64,000 bases of DNA, from contig NZ_QTNQ01000011.1 of NCBI RefSeq assembly GCF_018424695.1, positions 1 to 64,000 on the forward strand, in the 5' to 3' direction. The translations under genes and the position numbers were made by a program. This DNA comes from Vannielia litorea (lineage in GTDB: Bacteria; Pseudomonadota; Alphaproteobacteria; Rhodobacterales; Rhodobacteraceae). This document shows, piece after piece, positions 54,069-62,966 of the stretch. The notes under the pieces were generated by a model. The model made no database searches and was not told the DNA's origin. It was given only the letters and a program-made list of their open reading frames with translations. Numbering within the stretch: position 1 is the first letter of the stretch; the number at the start of each line of letters is the position of its first letter.

Positions 54069-55034
54069 TTAGCGGCAGTAAGAGCCCGAACGGTACCGCG
54101 CCGTATCAAAGTGGAAATGGTCCCGGTGGTAGCGGTTGGCATTTGGCCCCAGCACGGTGCCGAAGGGCCCACAGGCGGCCTTGTGCATGACACGCAGCGC
54201 CTTTGACCAGGTCTTCGAGCCCCAGCCCTTGAGCACCGAAACATAGGTGCCGTCTCGCAGCGTAACGCCGGCGATATCCACCGCCCGGCCCTTGGCATGC
54301 TCCGATAGCCGCCCGGACTTGGCGTTGTTACGGTTGCGGCAGGCGTAGTGGGCGACCACCTTGATCTGTTTTACACCGCCGCCCTGCCGGCCGATGGCAG
54401 GCTTGAGCCCCTTCTTGACCCAACGATCCAGCGCCTTTGCGGTGCCGCAGTCCATCGTGGCCGTGGACGACAGCGAAATGCCCTGCACCGAGGTCACCTG
54501 CACTGGGTTGGCCACGCCACAGCCGTTGCCGGGCCGCCCGAAGCTGCTGATTGCCTGCCCCTTGATCGAGTTGATCCCGCAGACCGAGCCCTTGCGAGCG
54601 AACTTTACCTCGGTGAGCGTTGCCTGTTCCTTAACAAGCCGGTCAATATGCGTGGGGCGGGGCTTTGCGTGCAAGGCATCGCGGGCGCGAACACCGAGGA
54701 CAACACGCACCGGCCCCATCTGGTCGGTCGCAGCCGCAGGGCGCTGACGGGGCCGGTGACCGGCGAGCGCAGGCGTGCCCATCACCGGGGCCTCCCACTC
54801 TTCCGGACGGGGCAACGGGCGCTTCTCGGCCACCTTCGGGCCAAACAGGTGCCCGGTATCCGCGCCCTCCGGCTGGGGCGCTACACCACGCGTGGAAACA
54901 ACGGTTTTTGTATCCGGGTCAGCAGCTTCCGCCGCCTCTGCCCCGGGCCGTTGCAACGGCCGCAACGAGCTTTCCGGCGCATTCGCCAGCGCGGGCGTGG
55001 CGATTGCCAGCAGAACGGCCGCAAGACGGATCAT
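54069..55034 (-). CDS. Extensin-like C-terminal domain protein (exported)
   Basis: A 321-residue protein with a signal peptide (LAAVLLAIATPALA). A Pro-rich low-complexity region runs to about 110. The extensin-like C-terminal domain follows: GSVCGINSIKGQAISSF, CGVANPVQV, VVAHYACRNRNNAKSGRLSEHAKGRAVDIAGV and YHRDHFHFD. The His/Asp pattern SEH-GRAVDI-HRDHFH resembles M15-type zinc peptidases, so a cell-wall role is plausible. The start overlaps the tyrC end by 4 bases, making it the third gene of a hisC-tyrC operon. Confidence 0.88.
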   Translation of the reverse strand: MIRLAAVLLAIATPALANAPESSLRPLQRPGAEAAEAADPDTKTVVSTRGVAPQPEGADTGHLFGPKVAEKRPLPRPEEWEAPVMGTPALAGHRPRQRPAAATDQMGPVRVVLGVRARDALHAKPRPTHIDRLVKEQATLTEVKFARKGSVCGINSIKGQAISSFGRPGNGCGVANPVQVTSVQGISLSSTATMDCGTAKALDRWVKKGLKPAIGRQGGGVKQIKVVAHYACRNRNNAKSGRLSEHAKGRAVDIAGVTLRDGTYVSVLKGWGSKTWSKALRVMHKAACGPFGTVLGPNANRYHRDHFHFDTARYRSGSYCR

Positions 55035-55942
55035 CGCTTGGCCCCCCGCCCGAAGTCAGGCGCGTCGGTATCCTGCCCGGCCTGAATGATCCCGCGGCGG
55101 ATGGCCCGGGTGCGGGTGAAGTAGTCGAACAGCTGCTCGCCGTCACCAGTGCGGATCGCCCGCTGCAGGGCGAAGAGTTCTTCGGTGAAGCGACCAAGGA
55201 TCTCCAGCGTGGCGTCCTTGTTGTTCAGGAAGACATCGCGCCACATCGTCGGATCGGAGGCGGCGATGCGGGTGAAATCGCGGAAACCGGCGGCGGAATA
55301 CTTGATCACTTCGCTGTCGGTCACCCTCCGCAAGTCATCGGCCACGCCGACCATCGTGTAGGCGATGAGGTGGGGGCAATGGGAGGTGACAGCCAGCACC
55401 AAATCGTGGTGCTCCGGGTCCATCTCATCGACATAGGCCCCGAGGCCCTCCCAGTATTTCCTCAGCTTTTCCGCGGCTTGCGCATCGCCTCCCGGCGGCG
55501 GAACCAGGATGGTGAAGCGCTTGTCGAAGAGCTCCGCGAAGCCCGAGCGGGGGCCGGAATGCTCGGTGCCAGCGAGAGGGTGGCCCGGGATAAAGTGGAC
55601 ATGATCCGGAAGATGGGGCGCAACGGCGTCGATCACCGCCTTCTTCACCGAGCCCACATCCGTGACGGTGCAGCCCGGTTCGAGATGCGGGGCGATCTCT
55701 TTCGTGACGGCTTCCATGGCTCCGACCGGCACGCAGAGCACGACGAGATCCGCGTCTTTGACGGCTTCTGCAGCGGTGTCCACAATCCGGTCGCAGAGGT
55801 TGATTTCCCGTGCGATTTCAAGGGTTTCCGAAGAGCGGGCGGTGCCGACGATCTCGCCAGCCAGATCGGCGCGGCGGGTAGCGTGGGCCATGGAGCCGGC
55901 GATGAGGCCAAGGCCGATGAGGGCGATACGCTGGTAGATCAT
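55031..55942 (-). CDS. tyrC: Prephenate/arogenate dehydrogenase
   Basis: A 303-residue enzyme of tyrosine biosynthesis. The dinucleotide motif is ALIGLGLIAGSMAHA, followed by DVGSVKKAVIDAV, FIPGHPLAGTEHSGPRSGFAELF (substrate His and Ser) and AVTSHCPHLIAYTMVG. The C-terminal helix region FRDFTRIAASDPTMWRDVFLNNK is standard. Alphaproteobacterial members next to hisC are often named tyrC. The start overlaps hisC by 4 bases. Confidence 0.92.
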   Translation of the reverse strand: MIYQRIALIGLGLIAGSMAHATRRADLAGEIVGTARSSETLEIAREINLCDRIVDTAAEAVKDADLVVLCVPVGAMEAVTKEIAPHLEPGCTVTDVGSVKKAVIDAVAPHLPDHVHFIPGHPLAGTEHSGPRSGFAELFDKRFTILVPPPGGDAQAAEKLRKYWEGLGAYVDEMDPEHHDLVLAVTSHCPHLIAYTMVGVADDLRRVTDSEVIKYSAAGFRDFTRIAASDPTMWRDVFLNNKDATLEILGRFTEELFALQRAIRTGDGEQLFDYFTRTRAIRRGIIQAGQDTDAPDFGRGAKR

Positions 55943-57021
55943 GCGGCGGCCTTGAAGCTGGTGAGGGCGGCGATGACCGCGCGGCAATTGTCTTCGGTGC
56001 CAACGGTGATGCGCAGGCACTCCGGCAGGCCGTATCCGCCAACCTGGCGCACGATAAGCCCTTGCTTTCCCAGATGATTAAACGCGGCATCGGCCTCTTC
56101 GGCGCTTTTGAAGCGGGCGAGGATGAAATTGGCCGAGGAGGTATCGGACGGGATGCCGATGGCGGCGAGACCGCTGGCGAGAAATGCGCGGTTGCGGGTG
56201 TTCTCGGAGCGGGATTTCTCTGAAAATTCCGTATCTTGCAGGGCGGCGACGGCACCGGAGATTTGCAGGTTGCTCAGGTTAAACGGGCCGCGGATACGGG
56301 TGAGCGTATCGATGATCTCTTTGGCGCCGAACCCCCAGCCGACGCGCAGCCCGCCGAGGCCGTAGAGTTTGGAAAAGGTGCGTGTCATCAGCACGTTATC
56401 GCGGGATGCGGCCAGCGACGCCCCGCCGTCGAAGCCCTCGACGAACTCGGCATATGCCCCGTCGAGCACAAGCAGGCATCCCTCGGGCAATCCATCGGCC
56501 AGACGGGCCACTTCGTTGCCGCCGATCATGGTGCCCGTGGGGTTGTTGGGGTTTGCGAGATAGACGATTTTTGTCTTTTTGTTGCTAGCACTTAGGATTG
56601 CATCGACATCGGCCACCCGGTCGCGCTCAGGGGCCACGACAGGGGTGGCGCCGGCGGCGCGGGCGACGATGGGATAGACGGAAAATCCGTGCTCGGTGTA
56701 GACGACCTCATCGCCCGGCCCGGCATAGGCCTGGGCCACGAGGTGCAGGATTTCATCACTCCCAACGCCGCAAATCAGCTGGTCGGCGGGCAGATCGTGT
56801 GTTCTGGCGATCGCATCCCGCAGGATCTTGTGATCGGTGCCGGGATAGCGGTGCAGGCCTGCAAGCTCGGCGGCGATAGCCTCCGCCACCCGCGGCGAAC
56901 AGCCGAACGGGTTTTCGTTTGCGGACAGTTTCAGAGGGTTTTCAACACCTTGGAAGGTGCTCTTGCCGCTCTGGTAGAGGGCAATCTCTGAAATTCCGGG
57001 CTGGGGAATGGGTGCAGACAT
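55939..57021 (-). CDS. hisC: Histidinol-phosphate/aromatic aminotransferase
   Basis: A 360-residue fold-type I PLP enzyme. It shows LKLSANENPFGCSPRVAEAI, YLANPNNPTGTMIGG, LVLDGAYAEFV and the PLP lysine in TRTFSKLYGLGGLRVGW, with the substrate-binding Arg in LPECLRITVGTEDNCR. It converts imidazole acetol phosphate to histidinol phosphate and, given the tyrC neighbour, probably also transaminates prephenate or aromatic keto acids. The ATG at 57021 follows GGAGAAAG. Repeats upstream at 57118-57152 may be regulatory. Confidence 0.93.
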   Translation of the reverse strand: MSAPIPQPGISEIALYQSGKSTFQGVENPLKLSANENPFGCSPRVAEAIAAELAGLHRYPGTDHKILRDAIARTHDLPADQLICGVGSDEILHLVAQAYAGPGDEVVYTEHGFSVYPIVARAAGATPVVAPERDRVADVDAILSASNKKTKIVYLANPNNPTGTMIGGNEVARLADGLPEGCLLVLDGAYAEFVEGFDGGASLAASRDNVLMTRTFSKLYGLGGLRVGWGFGAKEIIDTLTRIRGPFNLSNLQISGAVAALQDTEFSEKSRSENTRNRAFLASGLAAIGIPSDTSSANFILARFKSAEEADAAFNHLGKQGLIVRQVGGYGLPECLRITVGTEDNCRAVIAALTSFKAAA

Positions 57022-57117
57022 CACTTTCTCCGGTCGCAGCGTCATAGCAAGACGGCTGAAACATGCAAGCCGCGAAGGGCTCGGGGGCGTTAACCGCGAA
57101 AAGCACAGGGGCACAAT

Positions 57118-57152
57118 CCATGCACATCCGATGCACAACCGATGCATATGCA
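57118..57152. repeat. ATGCA motifs with 11-base phasing
   Basis: ATGCA occurs at 57120, 57131 and 57142, exactly 11 bases apart, within the near-repeat CCGATGCACAA / CCGATGCATAT. A fourth copy follows at 57148 and an inverted half (TGCAT) at 57158. The cluster lies about 100 bases upstream of hisC and 125 upstream of the divergent membrane protein. One-turn spacing suits co-operative binding by a regulator; this is inference. Confidence 0.55.
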
Positions 57153-57275
57153 AATGCTGCATGGCTGTTTTCCGGCAAATCCTTAATCGCCCGCGCGCCC
57201 TGCCCTTGCGCCCCGCGCCGGGCAAGCTAGCATCTGGCTCGCGACGAGACCTGCCGCCATGAGACAGAAAAGAGC

Positions 57276-58715
57276 ATGACGGACAGCCCCGCCACACCGC
57301 CATCCCCACCGAAAGAGCCACAGCCCGTTCCGCCCGCCGCGCGGATTATCGGCGGGCTGCTCGTGGCGACCATCGCTGCGAACCTCGTGCTTGGCATCGG
57401 GCTGGAAACCGGCACCCACGCGCTGGCAGGCGGGCTGGCGGTGCTGGTGCTCGCGCTGCTGGCCCCGCAGGTGCGCGGATCGCGCCACGTGTTCCTGGCC
57501 CTGTCGATGGGGCTCGTGGTGTGGTGCCTGCTGACCCAGCCCGACCCCGGCGCTGTGCTCTGGCCCGCTCTGGACAGATCGAGCTTCATCATCGCCTTCT
57601 TTTGCGCGCTGGCGAGCTTGCAGCACGTGGCCGGCCGATCACCGGCAATTGCCCGCGCCGCCGCCTTCCTTGCCAACCAACCGCCCGGGCGGCGCTATCT
57701 GGCGCTGGCCTCGGGCACGCAGGTGTTTGCGCTGATGCTGAACTACGGCGCGCTGTCTTTGCTCGGCACCATGGCGCGGCGCTCGGCGGAGCGGGAGGCC
57801 GACCCGGCGGTGCGCGCGCTCAGGGCGCGGCGGATGTTGCAGGGGGCGCAATGCGGCTTTTCGGCCTCGCTCTGCTGGTCGCCGCTCGCCTTCGCCACGG
57901 TCATCACCACAGCGCTCCTTCCGGGGGTGACCCTGGGCACCGTGGTGCTGCATGGCCTCGGCGCCTCGGTGATCATCGTCGTGATCGGATGGCTGGTGGA
58001 CCGGCGGCTGAAGGGCAGCCTGCCGGCGGGCTCGGTGCCGCCCCGGCGCGACGAGGCCGCCGCCCATGATGTCAGCTCGCTCTGGCCGCTGGCCTGGCTG
58101 CTGGCGGCGGTGGCCCTGCCTGCGCTGGCCGTCGATGCGCTCTGGGGTATCCCGCCATCCCGCACGGTGCTGGGGCTTGTGCCGCTGATTGCAATCGGCT
58201 GGGTGCTGATCGAAACCCGGCGCGGAGCCAAGCTGGCCGAACTGGGTGCCCGGAGCGGGCATTATGCCTTCCGCGACCTGCCGTCTTTTAAAAGCGAGCT
58301 GGTGCTTCTGGCCACGGCGGGATTCATCGGGACGGCGGCGGGGGCGCTGCTGGCACAGGCACTGGAGGGCTCGGGGTTTGACCTGGGCGGGGTGCCGCCG
58401 CGGCTGCTGCTGGTGCTGCCGATCCTGCTGATCCCGGCGGCGGGGCAGCTGGGGCTGAACCCGATCCTCTTTGTCTCGCTTTTCGCGCAGATCCTTCCGA
58501 GCCCGGAGGAGATGGGCGTATCTACCATTTCGCTGGTCATGGCGCTGATCAGCGGCTGGACGCTGACCGCCCCCACATCACCCTTCACCGCATCTGTCAT
58601 GATCATCTCTCGGCTCGGGGGTGTGAGCCCGCAGGTGGTGGCGTTCCGCTGGAACGGGATTTTCGTGGCGATGACGGCCTTGGGGCTGGCGGTTTGGGTG
58701 CAGGTCCTGGCCTGA
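57276..58715 (+). CDS. Polytopic membrane protein, possible ion/organic-anion transporter
   Basis: A 479-residue protein with roughly 11-12 hydrophobic segments after a Pro-rich cytoplasmic start (residues 1-20). Segments such as GAQCGFSASLCWSPLAFATVITTALLP and LISGWTLTAPTSPFTASVMIISRLGG, each with polar breaks in a helix, resemble the half-helix hairpins of the ion transporter (ArsB/NhaD/DASS) superfamily. Family membership is not certain and no substrate can be given. It is divergent from hisC and stands alone. Confidence 0.75.
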   Translation: MTDSPATPPSPPKEPQPVPPAARIIGGLLVATIAANLVLGIGLETGTHALAGGLAVLVLALLAPQVRGSRHVFLALSMGLVVWCLLTQPDPGAVLWPALDRSSFIIAFFCALASLQHVAGRSPAIARAAAFLANQPPGRRYLALASGTQVFALMLNYGALSLLGTMARRSAEREADPAVRALRARRMLQGAQCGFSASLCWSPLAFATVITTALLPGVTLGTVVLHGLGASVIIVVIGWLVDRRLKGSLPAGSVPPRRDEAAAHDVSSLWPLAWLLAAVALPALAVDALWGIPPSRTVLGLVPLIAIGWVLIETRRGAKLAELGARSGHYAFRDLPSFKSELVLLATAGFIGTAAGALLAQALEGSGFDLGGVPPRLLLVLPILLIPAAGQLGLNPILFVSLFAQILPSPEEMGVSTISLVMALISGWTLTAPTSPFTASVMIISRLGGVSPQVVAFRWNGIFVAMTALGLAVWVQVLA

Positions 58716-58735
58716 GGGGCACGTGGGCGGGCGGT

Positions 58736-58797
58736 GATCCTCGGGCTTGCCCTTGGGATCTCCCGGCTGGTGTGAGATCCTCGGGTCAGGCCCGAGG
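58736..58797. repeat. Two TCCTCGGG palindromic elements
   Basis: The second element is a perfect hairpin, CCTCGGG (58779-58785) with CCCGAGG (58791-58797), loop TCAGG. The first (58736-58760) has GATCC/GGATC ends and the same TCCTCGGG core but a disturbed second arm. Together they look like copies of a short dispersed intergenic palindrome of a kind common in alphaproteobacteria, here between two convergent genes where they may help terminate transcription. Confidence 0.6.
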
Positions 58798-58822
58798 AGG
58801 GCAGCTTTCGAACGTTAGCGGG

Positions 58823-59410
58823 CTAGCCCTTCCTGGAGCGGGCGGTGAGCCAGTCCATCAGGGCCATGAGCACGCCGGAGGTGACGAAGGTTAGGTGGAT
58901 GACCACCAGCCAGAACAGCTCGTGCTGGCCGTAGATCGCATCGGCCTCGTCGCGGCCGATTTCCATGAAGCGCTTGAGCAGGTGGATCGCCGAGATGGCG
59001 ACGATGGAGCCGATGAGCTTCATCTTGAGGCCCGAGAAATCGACCGTGCCCATCCATGCAGGGCGATCCTCGGGGTCGCCGATGTCGAGCTTGGAGACGA
59101 AATTTTCGTAGCCCGAGAAGAGCACGATGAGCAGGAGGTTTCCGGCGAGGCTGAGGTCGATCAGGGTGAGGACCACGAGGATCGACTTGTCGGCGGACAT
59201 GGTGAGCACTTGTGGCGCGTAGTAGACCAACTCGCGCAGGAAGATGAAGGTGAGCATCGCAAGGCAGAGCGAGAGGCCGAGATACATCGGCGCCATCAGC
59301 CAGCGGGCGTTGAAGAGGCCCCGCTCGATGGTGCGCTCTAGCGGGTGGGTCACTTCGGCCTTGGGCTCGGGCATCGGGGGCTCATTACTGGAAACGGCTT
59401 GAGGTTTCAT
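58823..59410 (-). CDS. TIGR00645/UPF0114-family membrane protein
   Basis: A 195-residue inner-membrane protein with four hydrophobic segments: WLMAPMYLGLSLCLAMLTFIFL, ILVVLTLIDLSLAGNLLLIVLF, MKLIGSIVAISAIHLLKRF and LFWLVVIHLTFVTSGVLMAL. The FNARWLMAPMYLGL opening and the SGYENFVSKLDI motif are diagnostic of the YqhA/UPF0114 group. Function is unknown. The ATG at 59410 gives the usual size plus a short charged N-terminal extension. Confidence 0.88.
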   Translation of the reverse strand: MKPQAVSSNEPPMPEPKAEVTHPLERTIERGLFNARWLMAPMYLGLSLCLAMLTFIFLRELVYYAPQVLTMSADKSILVVLTLIDLSLAGNLLLIVLFSGYENFVSKLDIGDPEDRPAWMGTVDFSGLKMKLIGSIVAISAIHLLKRFMEIGRDEADAIYGQHELFWLVVIHLTFVTSGVLMALMDWLTARSRKG

Positions 59411-59557
59411 AGCCGGATGGCCCCGCACGGTGAAGGCGGGGGGTGTCGCAGGGGTGGCGGTGTTGCCGCGAGGCCCCGGGGGGCAGCTCTTCGGGGCGCT
59501 TCGGCCCCTCATCGCAGCTGCGAAGAGGACCGCAAGGGCCGATGAGCTGCCCGGTGG

Positions 59558-60973
59558 TCACGTGGCCAGCACGTTGCGGAAGGCCCAGGGCACGCTTTCG
59601 TCGATGTCTTCGGGGAAGTGCTCCCAGCGATCCTGAAGCGGGGTCCAGTCGGTGTAATGCGCCTCGACCGGGCCGAGGTAGGGGCGTTGCACCTCAAGGC
59701 ACCTCGCATGATCCATCTCGTCGGCCTCGACGATGCCGGCTTCCGGGTTTTCCAGCGCCCAGACCATGCCGGCGAGCACGGCGGAAGTCACCTGCAGGCC
59801 GGTGGCGTTCTGGTAAGGGGCGAGGTCACGGGTTTCCTCGTTGGAGAGGCGGGAGCCGAACCAGAGCGCGTTTTTCTCGTGGCCGTAGAGCAGCACGCCC
59901 AGCTCGTCGATGCCTTCCACGATCTCGTCCTCGGTAAGAATGTGGTGCTTTTCCTGCTGGCGGCCGGAGCCGAACATCTCGTGCAGGCTCAGCACCGCGT
60001 CGTCGCAGGGGTGGTAGGCGTAATGGCATGTGGGGCGATATTCGGGGTGATCGCCCTCGCCCACGGTGAAGTAGTCGGAGATCGAGATCGCCTCGTTATG
60101 GGTGACGAGGAAGCCGAACTGCGGGCCGGGCGTGGGGCACCATGTGTGGACGCGGGTGATGGCACCGGGGCGCTCCAGCCAGATTGCGGCCTTGCAGCCC
60201 GTCTCCTGCCGGTGACCGTTTTCCGGGAACCACGGCTCATGCGTGCCCCAGCCCAGCTCGGCCGGCTGGAAGCCCTCGGCGATGAAGCCCTCGACCGACC
60301 ACGTGTTGACGAAGACGTTGCGGGGGCGCGGCACGCGGCGGGCCTGTGTATCGCGCTCGGCGATATGGACGCCCTGCACACCGAGGCTTTGCATGAGCTT
60401 GGCCCAGCCGTCGCGGGTGGTGGGCGCGGTGGCATCGGCCCCGGTGTCCTTGGCCAGCGTCAGCAGGGCTTCCTTTACGAACCACGAGACCATGCCGGGG
60501 TTGGCGCCGCAACAGTTGACGGCGGTTGGCCCGCCCGGGTTGGCCGCCGCCTCGTCGCGCACCGCCTGTCGCAGCGCGTAGTTGGTGCGGGCGGCATTGT
60601 CACGATCTTCGAAGTACCAGCCGGCCCAAGGCTCGGCCACAGTGTCGATATAGAGCACGCCGAGCTCGCGGCAGTGCTTCATGATATCGAGCGAGGAGGT
60701 ATCGACGCTGAGGTTGACGCAGAAGCCCTTGCCCTCGGGGAAGAGGCAGGAGAGCACCTCCTTGTAGTTCTCTGGCGTCAGCGCGGTGTCGATGAAGTTG
60801 AGCTTGTGCTGGCGCAGGAAGTTGTGCTGCCGCGCATCGGGCTCGATCACGAGGAACTGGTCGGCGTCGTATTCGAAGTGGCGCTCGATCAGCGGCCATG
60901 TGCCCTTGCCGATGGAGCCGAAGCCGATCATCACGATAGGGCCGTCGATGCGGTGGTATACGGGGTGGGACAT
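59558..60973 (-). CDS. hss: Homospermidine synthase
   Basis: A 471-residue NAD-dependent enzyme of the saccharopine dehydrogenase-like superfamily that makes homospermidine from putrescine. It starts RIDGPIVMIGFGSIGKGTWPLIERHF with the dinucleotide motif. It contains CVNLSVDTSSLDIMKHC, YIDTVAEPWAGWYFE, NCCGANPGMVSWFVKEAL and WLERPGAITRVHTWCPTPGPQFGFLVTHNEAISISDYF, as in bacterial HSS. The ATG at 60973 follows AAAAGGAGCC. No ornithine decarboxylase gene is adjacent in this window. Confidence 0.93.
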   Translation of the reverse strand: MSHPVYHRIDGPIVMIGFGSIGKGTWPLIERHFEYDADQFLVIEPDARQHNFLRQHKLNFIDTALTPENYKEVLSCLFPEGKGFCVNLSVDTSSLDIMKHCRELGVLYIDTVAEPWAGWYFEDRDNAARTNYALRQAVRDEAAANPGGPTAVNCCGANPGMVSWFVKEALLTLAKDTGADATAPTTRDGWAKLMQSLGVQGVHIAERDTQARRVPRPRNVFVNTWSVEGFIAEGFQPAELGWGTHEPWFPENGHRQETGCKAAIWLERPGAITRVHTWCPTPGPQFGFLVTHNEAISISDYFTVGEGDHPEYRPTCHYAYHPCDDAVLSLHEMFGSGRQQEKHHILTEDEIVEGIDELGVLLYGHEKNALWFGSRLSNEETRDLAPYQNATGLQVTSAVLAGMVWALENPEAGIVEADEMDHARCLEVQRPYLGPVEAHYTDWTPLQDRWEHFPEDIDESVPWAFRNVLAT

Positions 60974-61191
60974 GGGCAGGCTCCTTTTTTCGGCTGCCCC
61001 CTGCATCGCAAATGCGGGCGACGAGGCCAAGGCGGTTGGCGCGGTTTTCGCCGATGCGGCGGGTTGGACACGGGCAGATCACAGGGTCGTCATGTCGAAA
61101 CCTCGCTGAAACTCGGGGCGCGCTGCGCTCGTGTCTTCTGATGCAAACGCGGGGCGATGGCGCCCTGCCCCTTTTCGTTACTGAGGACTTC

Positions 61192-62046
61192 ATGACCAAA
61201 ACCCTTCTCACCTCCGCCGCAGCCCTCCTTGCCCTTGGTGCTGCCCCTGCCCTTGCCGACGCCCACGCCGGCAAGATGGGCTATGCCCTTGCCGACGATG
61301 GTGCCACGCTGGTTGTGATGGCTGACATCGCGTCTCCCGGCGATGTACAGACCTATGAGCTGTCGCAGCCGCTGCGGGCCATCGCCTACCGGCCCGTCAC
61401 CGGCGACCTGCAGGGCTTTGCCGATGGCATGATCGTCACCGTCAACCCGGCGACCGGCGAGATTACCGACACCGGCGCCGCCTTCGACGAGAACGCAATG
61501 ATCGGCGAGGGCTATGTGGCCTTCGACTTCAACAACAAGATCGACGCGGTGCGGGCCGTTGGCTCGGACGGGGCGAACCTTGTCTACTTCCCCGAGGGTT
61601 TTGGCGACAATGACCCGAAGGCGAACACGGTGAAGCGCTTCACCGATGCCGCCTATGCCGAGGGCGACACCCACGCGGGCGTCACGCCGATGATCTTTGC
61701 CAATGCCTATACCAACGCGATTGCGGGCGAGACGGCGGGATCGACCGCCCAGTTCGCGCTGGATGCCGAGACCGACTCGCTGGTGACGCTGGCCAACAAC
61801 GACGGCACGTTGGGCACCGTGGGCCAGGTGATGGTGGACGGCGAGGCCGTGGACCTGAGCGCCTGGGGCGGGTTTGACATCATCTCCCCCGAGGAAGGCA
61901 CCGACATGGCCTATGCCGTGCTTCAGATGGAAGGTGCCGAGAGCGCCGGGCTTTACGCCATTGACCTGGCGACCGCCGAAGCGACCATGCTGGCCGAACT
62001 CGGCATGGGCGGCTTCTCTGGCTTTGCCGTCAGCCCCGGTATGTAA
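61192..62046 (+). CDS. Exported DUF4394 beta-propeller-like protein
   Basis: A 284-residue protein with a Sec signal (LLTSAAALLALGAAPALA). The mature part matches DUF4394: DPQLRAIAYRP-like PLRAIAYRPVTGDLQGFADG, AAFDENAMIGEGYVAFDFNNKIDAVRAVGSDGANLVYFPEG, YTNAIAGETAGSTAQFALDAETDSLVTLANNDGTLGTVG and LYAIDLATAEATMLAELG. It is acidic and probably periplasmic or extracellular, with no known function. A good terminator follows. Confidence 0.88.
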   Translation: MTKTLLTSAAALLALGAAPALADAHAGKMGYALADDGATLVVMADIASPGDVQTYELSQPLRAIAYRPVTGDLQGFADGMIVTVNPATGEITDTGAAFDENAMIGEGYVAFDFNNKIDAVRAVGSDGANLVYFPEGFGDNDPKANTVKRFTDAAYAEGDTHAGVTPMIFANAYTNAIAGETAGSTAQFALDAETDSLVTLANNDGTLGTVGQVMVDGEAVDLSAWGGFDIISPEEGTDMAYAVLQMEGAESAGLYAIDLATAEATMLAELGMGGFSGFAVSPGM

Positions 62047-62071
62047 CGCTCCCTGAGGACAAAGCAGGAAG

Positions 62072-62100
62072 GGCCGTCCGCTTGGGCGGCCGTTTTCTTT
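62072..62100 (+). terminator. Intrinsic terminator of the DUF4394 gene
   Basis: GGCCGTCC (62072-62079) pairs with GGGCGGCC (62084-62091), one T-G pair, tetraloop GCTT. TTTTCTTT follows at 62093-62100. It lies 25 bases after the stop codon. Confidence 0.82.
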
Positions 62101-62159
62101 GGGGGAGTGTGATCCCGAAGGGAGCGAGACCGGGCGATGAGCCACTGTCCGCCTGGCCC

Positions 62160-62879
62160 CTATTTTTGAAGTTCACTGTAGGGGCACACGTCATCTTCGA
62201 AGGGGACGTGCCGCCGCCGAAAGCTGGTATCTGGCACCGCTTCGGGCGTGCTGATCCTGTCCATCCGGAAATGACGAAAATCGTCCCGCGCCGGATCCCA
62301 GCCGACAAGATACCAGAGCGGGGACAGGATCAGCATCGCCTGCGGCTCGACCTGGCGCTTGGTTTTGCGGCCTTTCGCGTCGCGGTAGTCGAACCGGATG
62401 AGCTGACGTCCGAGGAAGGCCGCCTCGAAGGTCGGGAGCAGGGCCGGGTCCATCTTGCCCATGTCCGACAGGTCTTGCAGGGGAGAGAGCTGGCCAATGT
62501 GCAGGCAGTCCAGAAAACTGCGCAGGTCTTTCACCTTGTCTGACGGGAGGGCCTTTTCGATCTTGGCCAGCCCGGCATCGGCGAGATCGGAGAACGGCAG
62601 GTTGCCTGCCGCGCGCATCGCGGCGACGCTGATGAGCAGGGCAAAAACCTCGGGCACCGAGAGTTTGGCGTGGGTCTGCATCGACTGCGGATCAAGTTGA
62701 AGACCGCCGCCGCGGCCGACATCGGAGTGGATCACGTAGCCTTCATCCCGGAGCGCGCTGATGTCGCGCAGAACCGTCCGGCGGGAGGCGCCGACTTCGC
62801 TGGCCAGCGCGTCGACAGTGGTGGTGCCGTTGCGCCGAAGGCTGCGCACGATGGCGTCATGTCTCAGTCTTACGTTCAT
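62160..62879 (-). CDS. YafY/WYL-type transcriptional regulator
   Basis: A 239-residue regulator with an N-terminal DeoR-like helix-turn-helix (TVDALASEVGASRRTVLRDISALRDEGYVI). A WYL-type sensor follows (IRFDYRDAKGRKTKRQVEPQAMLILSPLWYLVGWDPARDDFRHFRMDRIS). Such regulators often act on the adjacent divergent gene. Here that is ridA, with a perfect inverted repeat in the shared 87-base gap. Confidence 0.9.
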   Translation of the reverse strand: MNVRLRHDAIVRSLRRNGTTTVDALASEVGASRRTVLRDISALRDEGYVIHSDVGRGGGLQLDPQSMQTHAKLSVPEVFALLISVAAMRAAGNLPFSDLADAGLAKIEKALPSDKVKDLRSFLDCLHIGQLSPLQDLSDMGKMDPALLPTFEAAFLGRQLIRFDYRDAKGRKTKRQVEPQAMLILSPLWYLVGWDPARDDFRHFRMDRISTPEAVPDTSFRRRHVPFEDDVCPYSELQK

Positions 62880-62900
62880 GTCGGCAGCCTAGCACAAATG

Positions 62901-62917
62901 GTGCCAATTCTTGGCAC
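62901..62917. promoter_or_regulatory. Inverted repeat GTGCCAA-TTC-TTGGCAC, candidate WYL-regulator operator
   Basis: A perfect 7-base inverted repeat with a 3-base spacer lies 21 bases upstream of the regulator and 49 upstream of ridA. The position would let one protein repress both divergent genes. Direct evidence is the symmetry; the assignment to this regulator is inference. Confidence 0.7.
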
Positions 62918-62966
62918 TGTTTTGAACTACACCGATTCCATCAACTTAAAACAAGGAGATTGCGAT

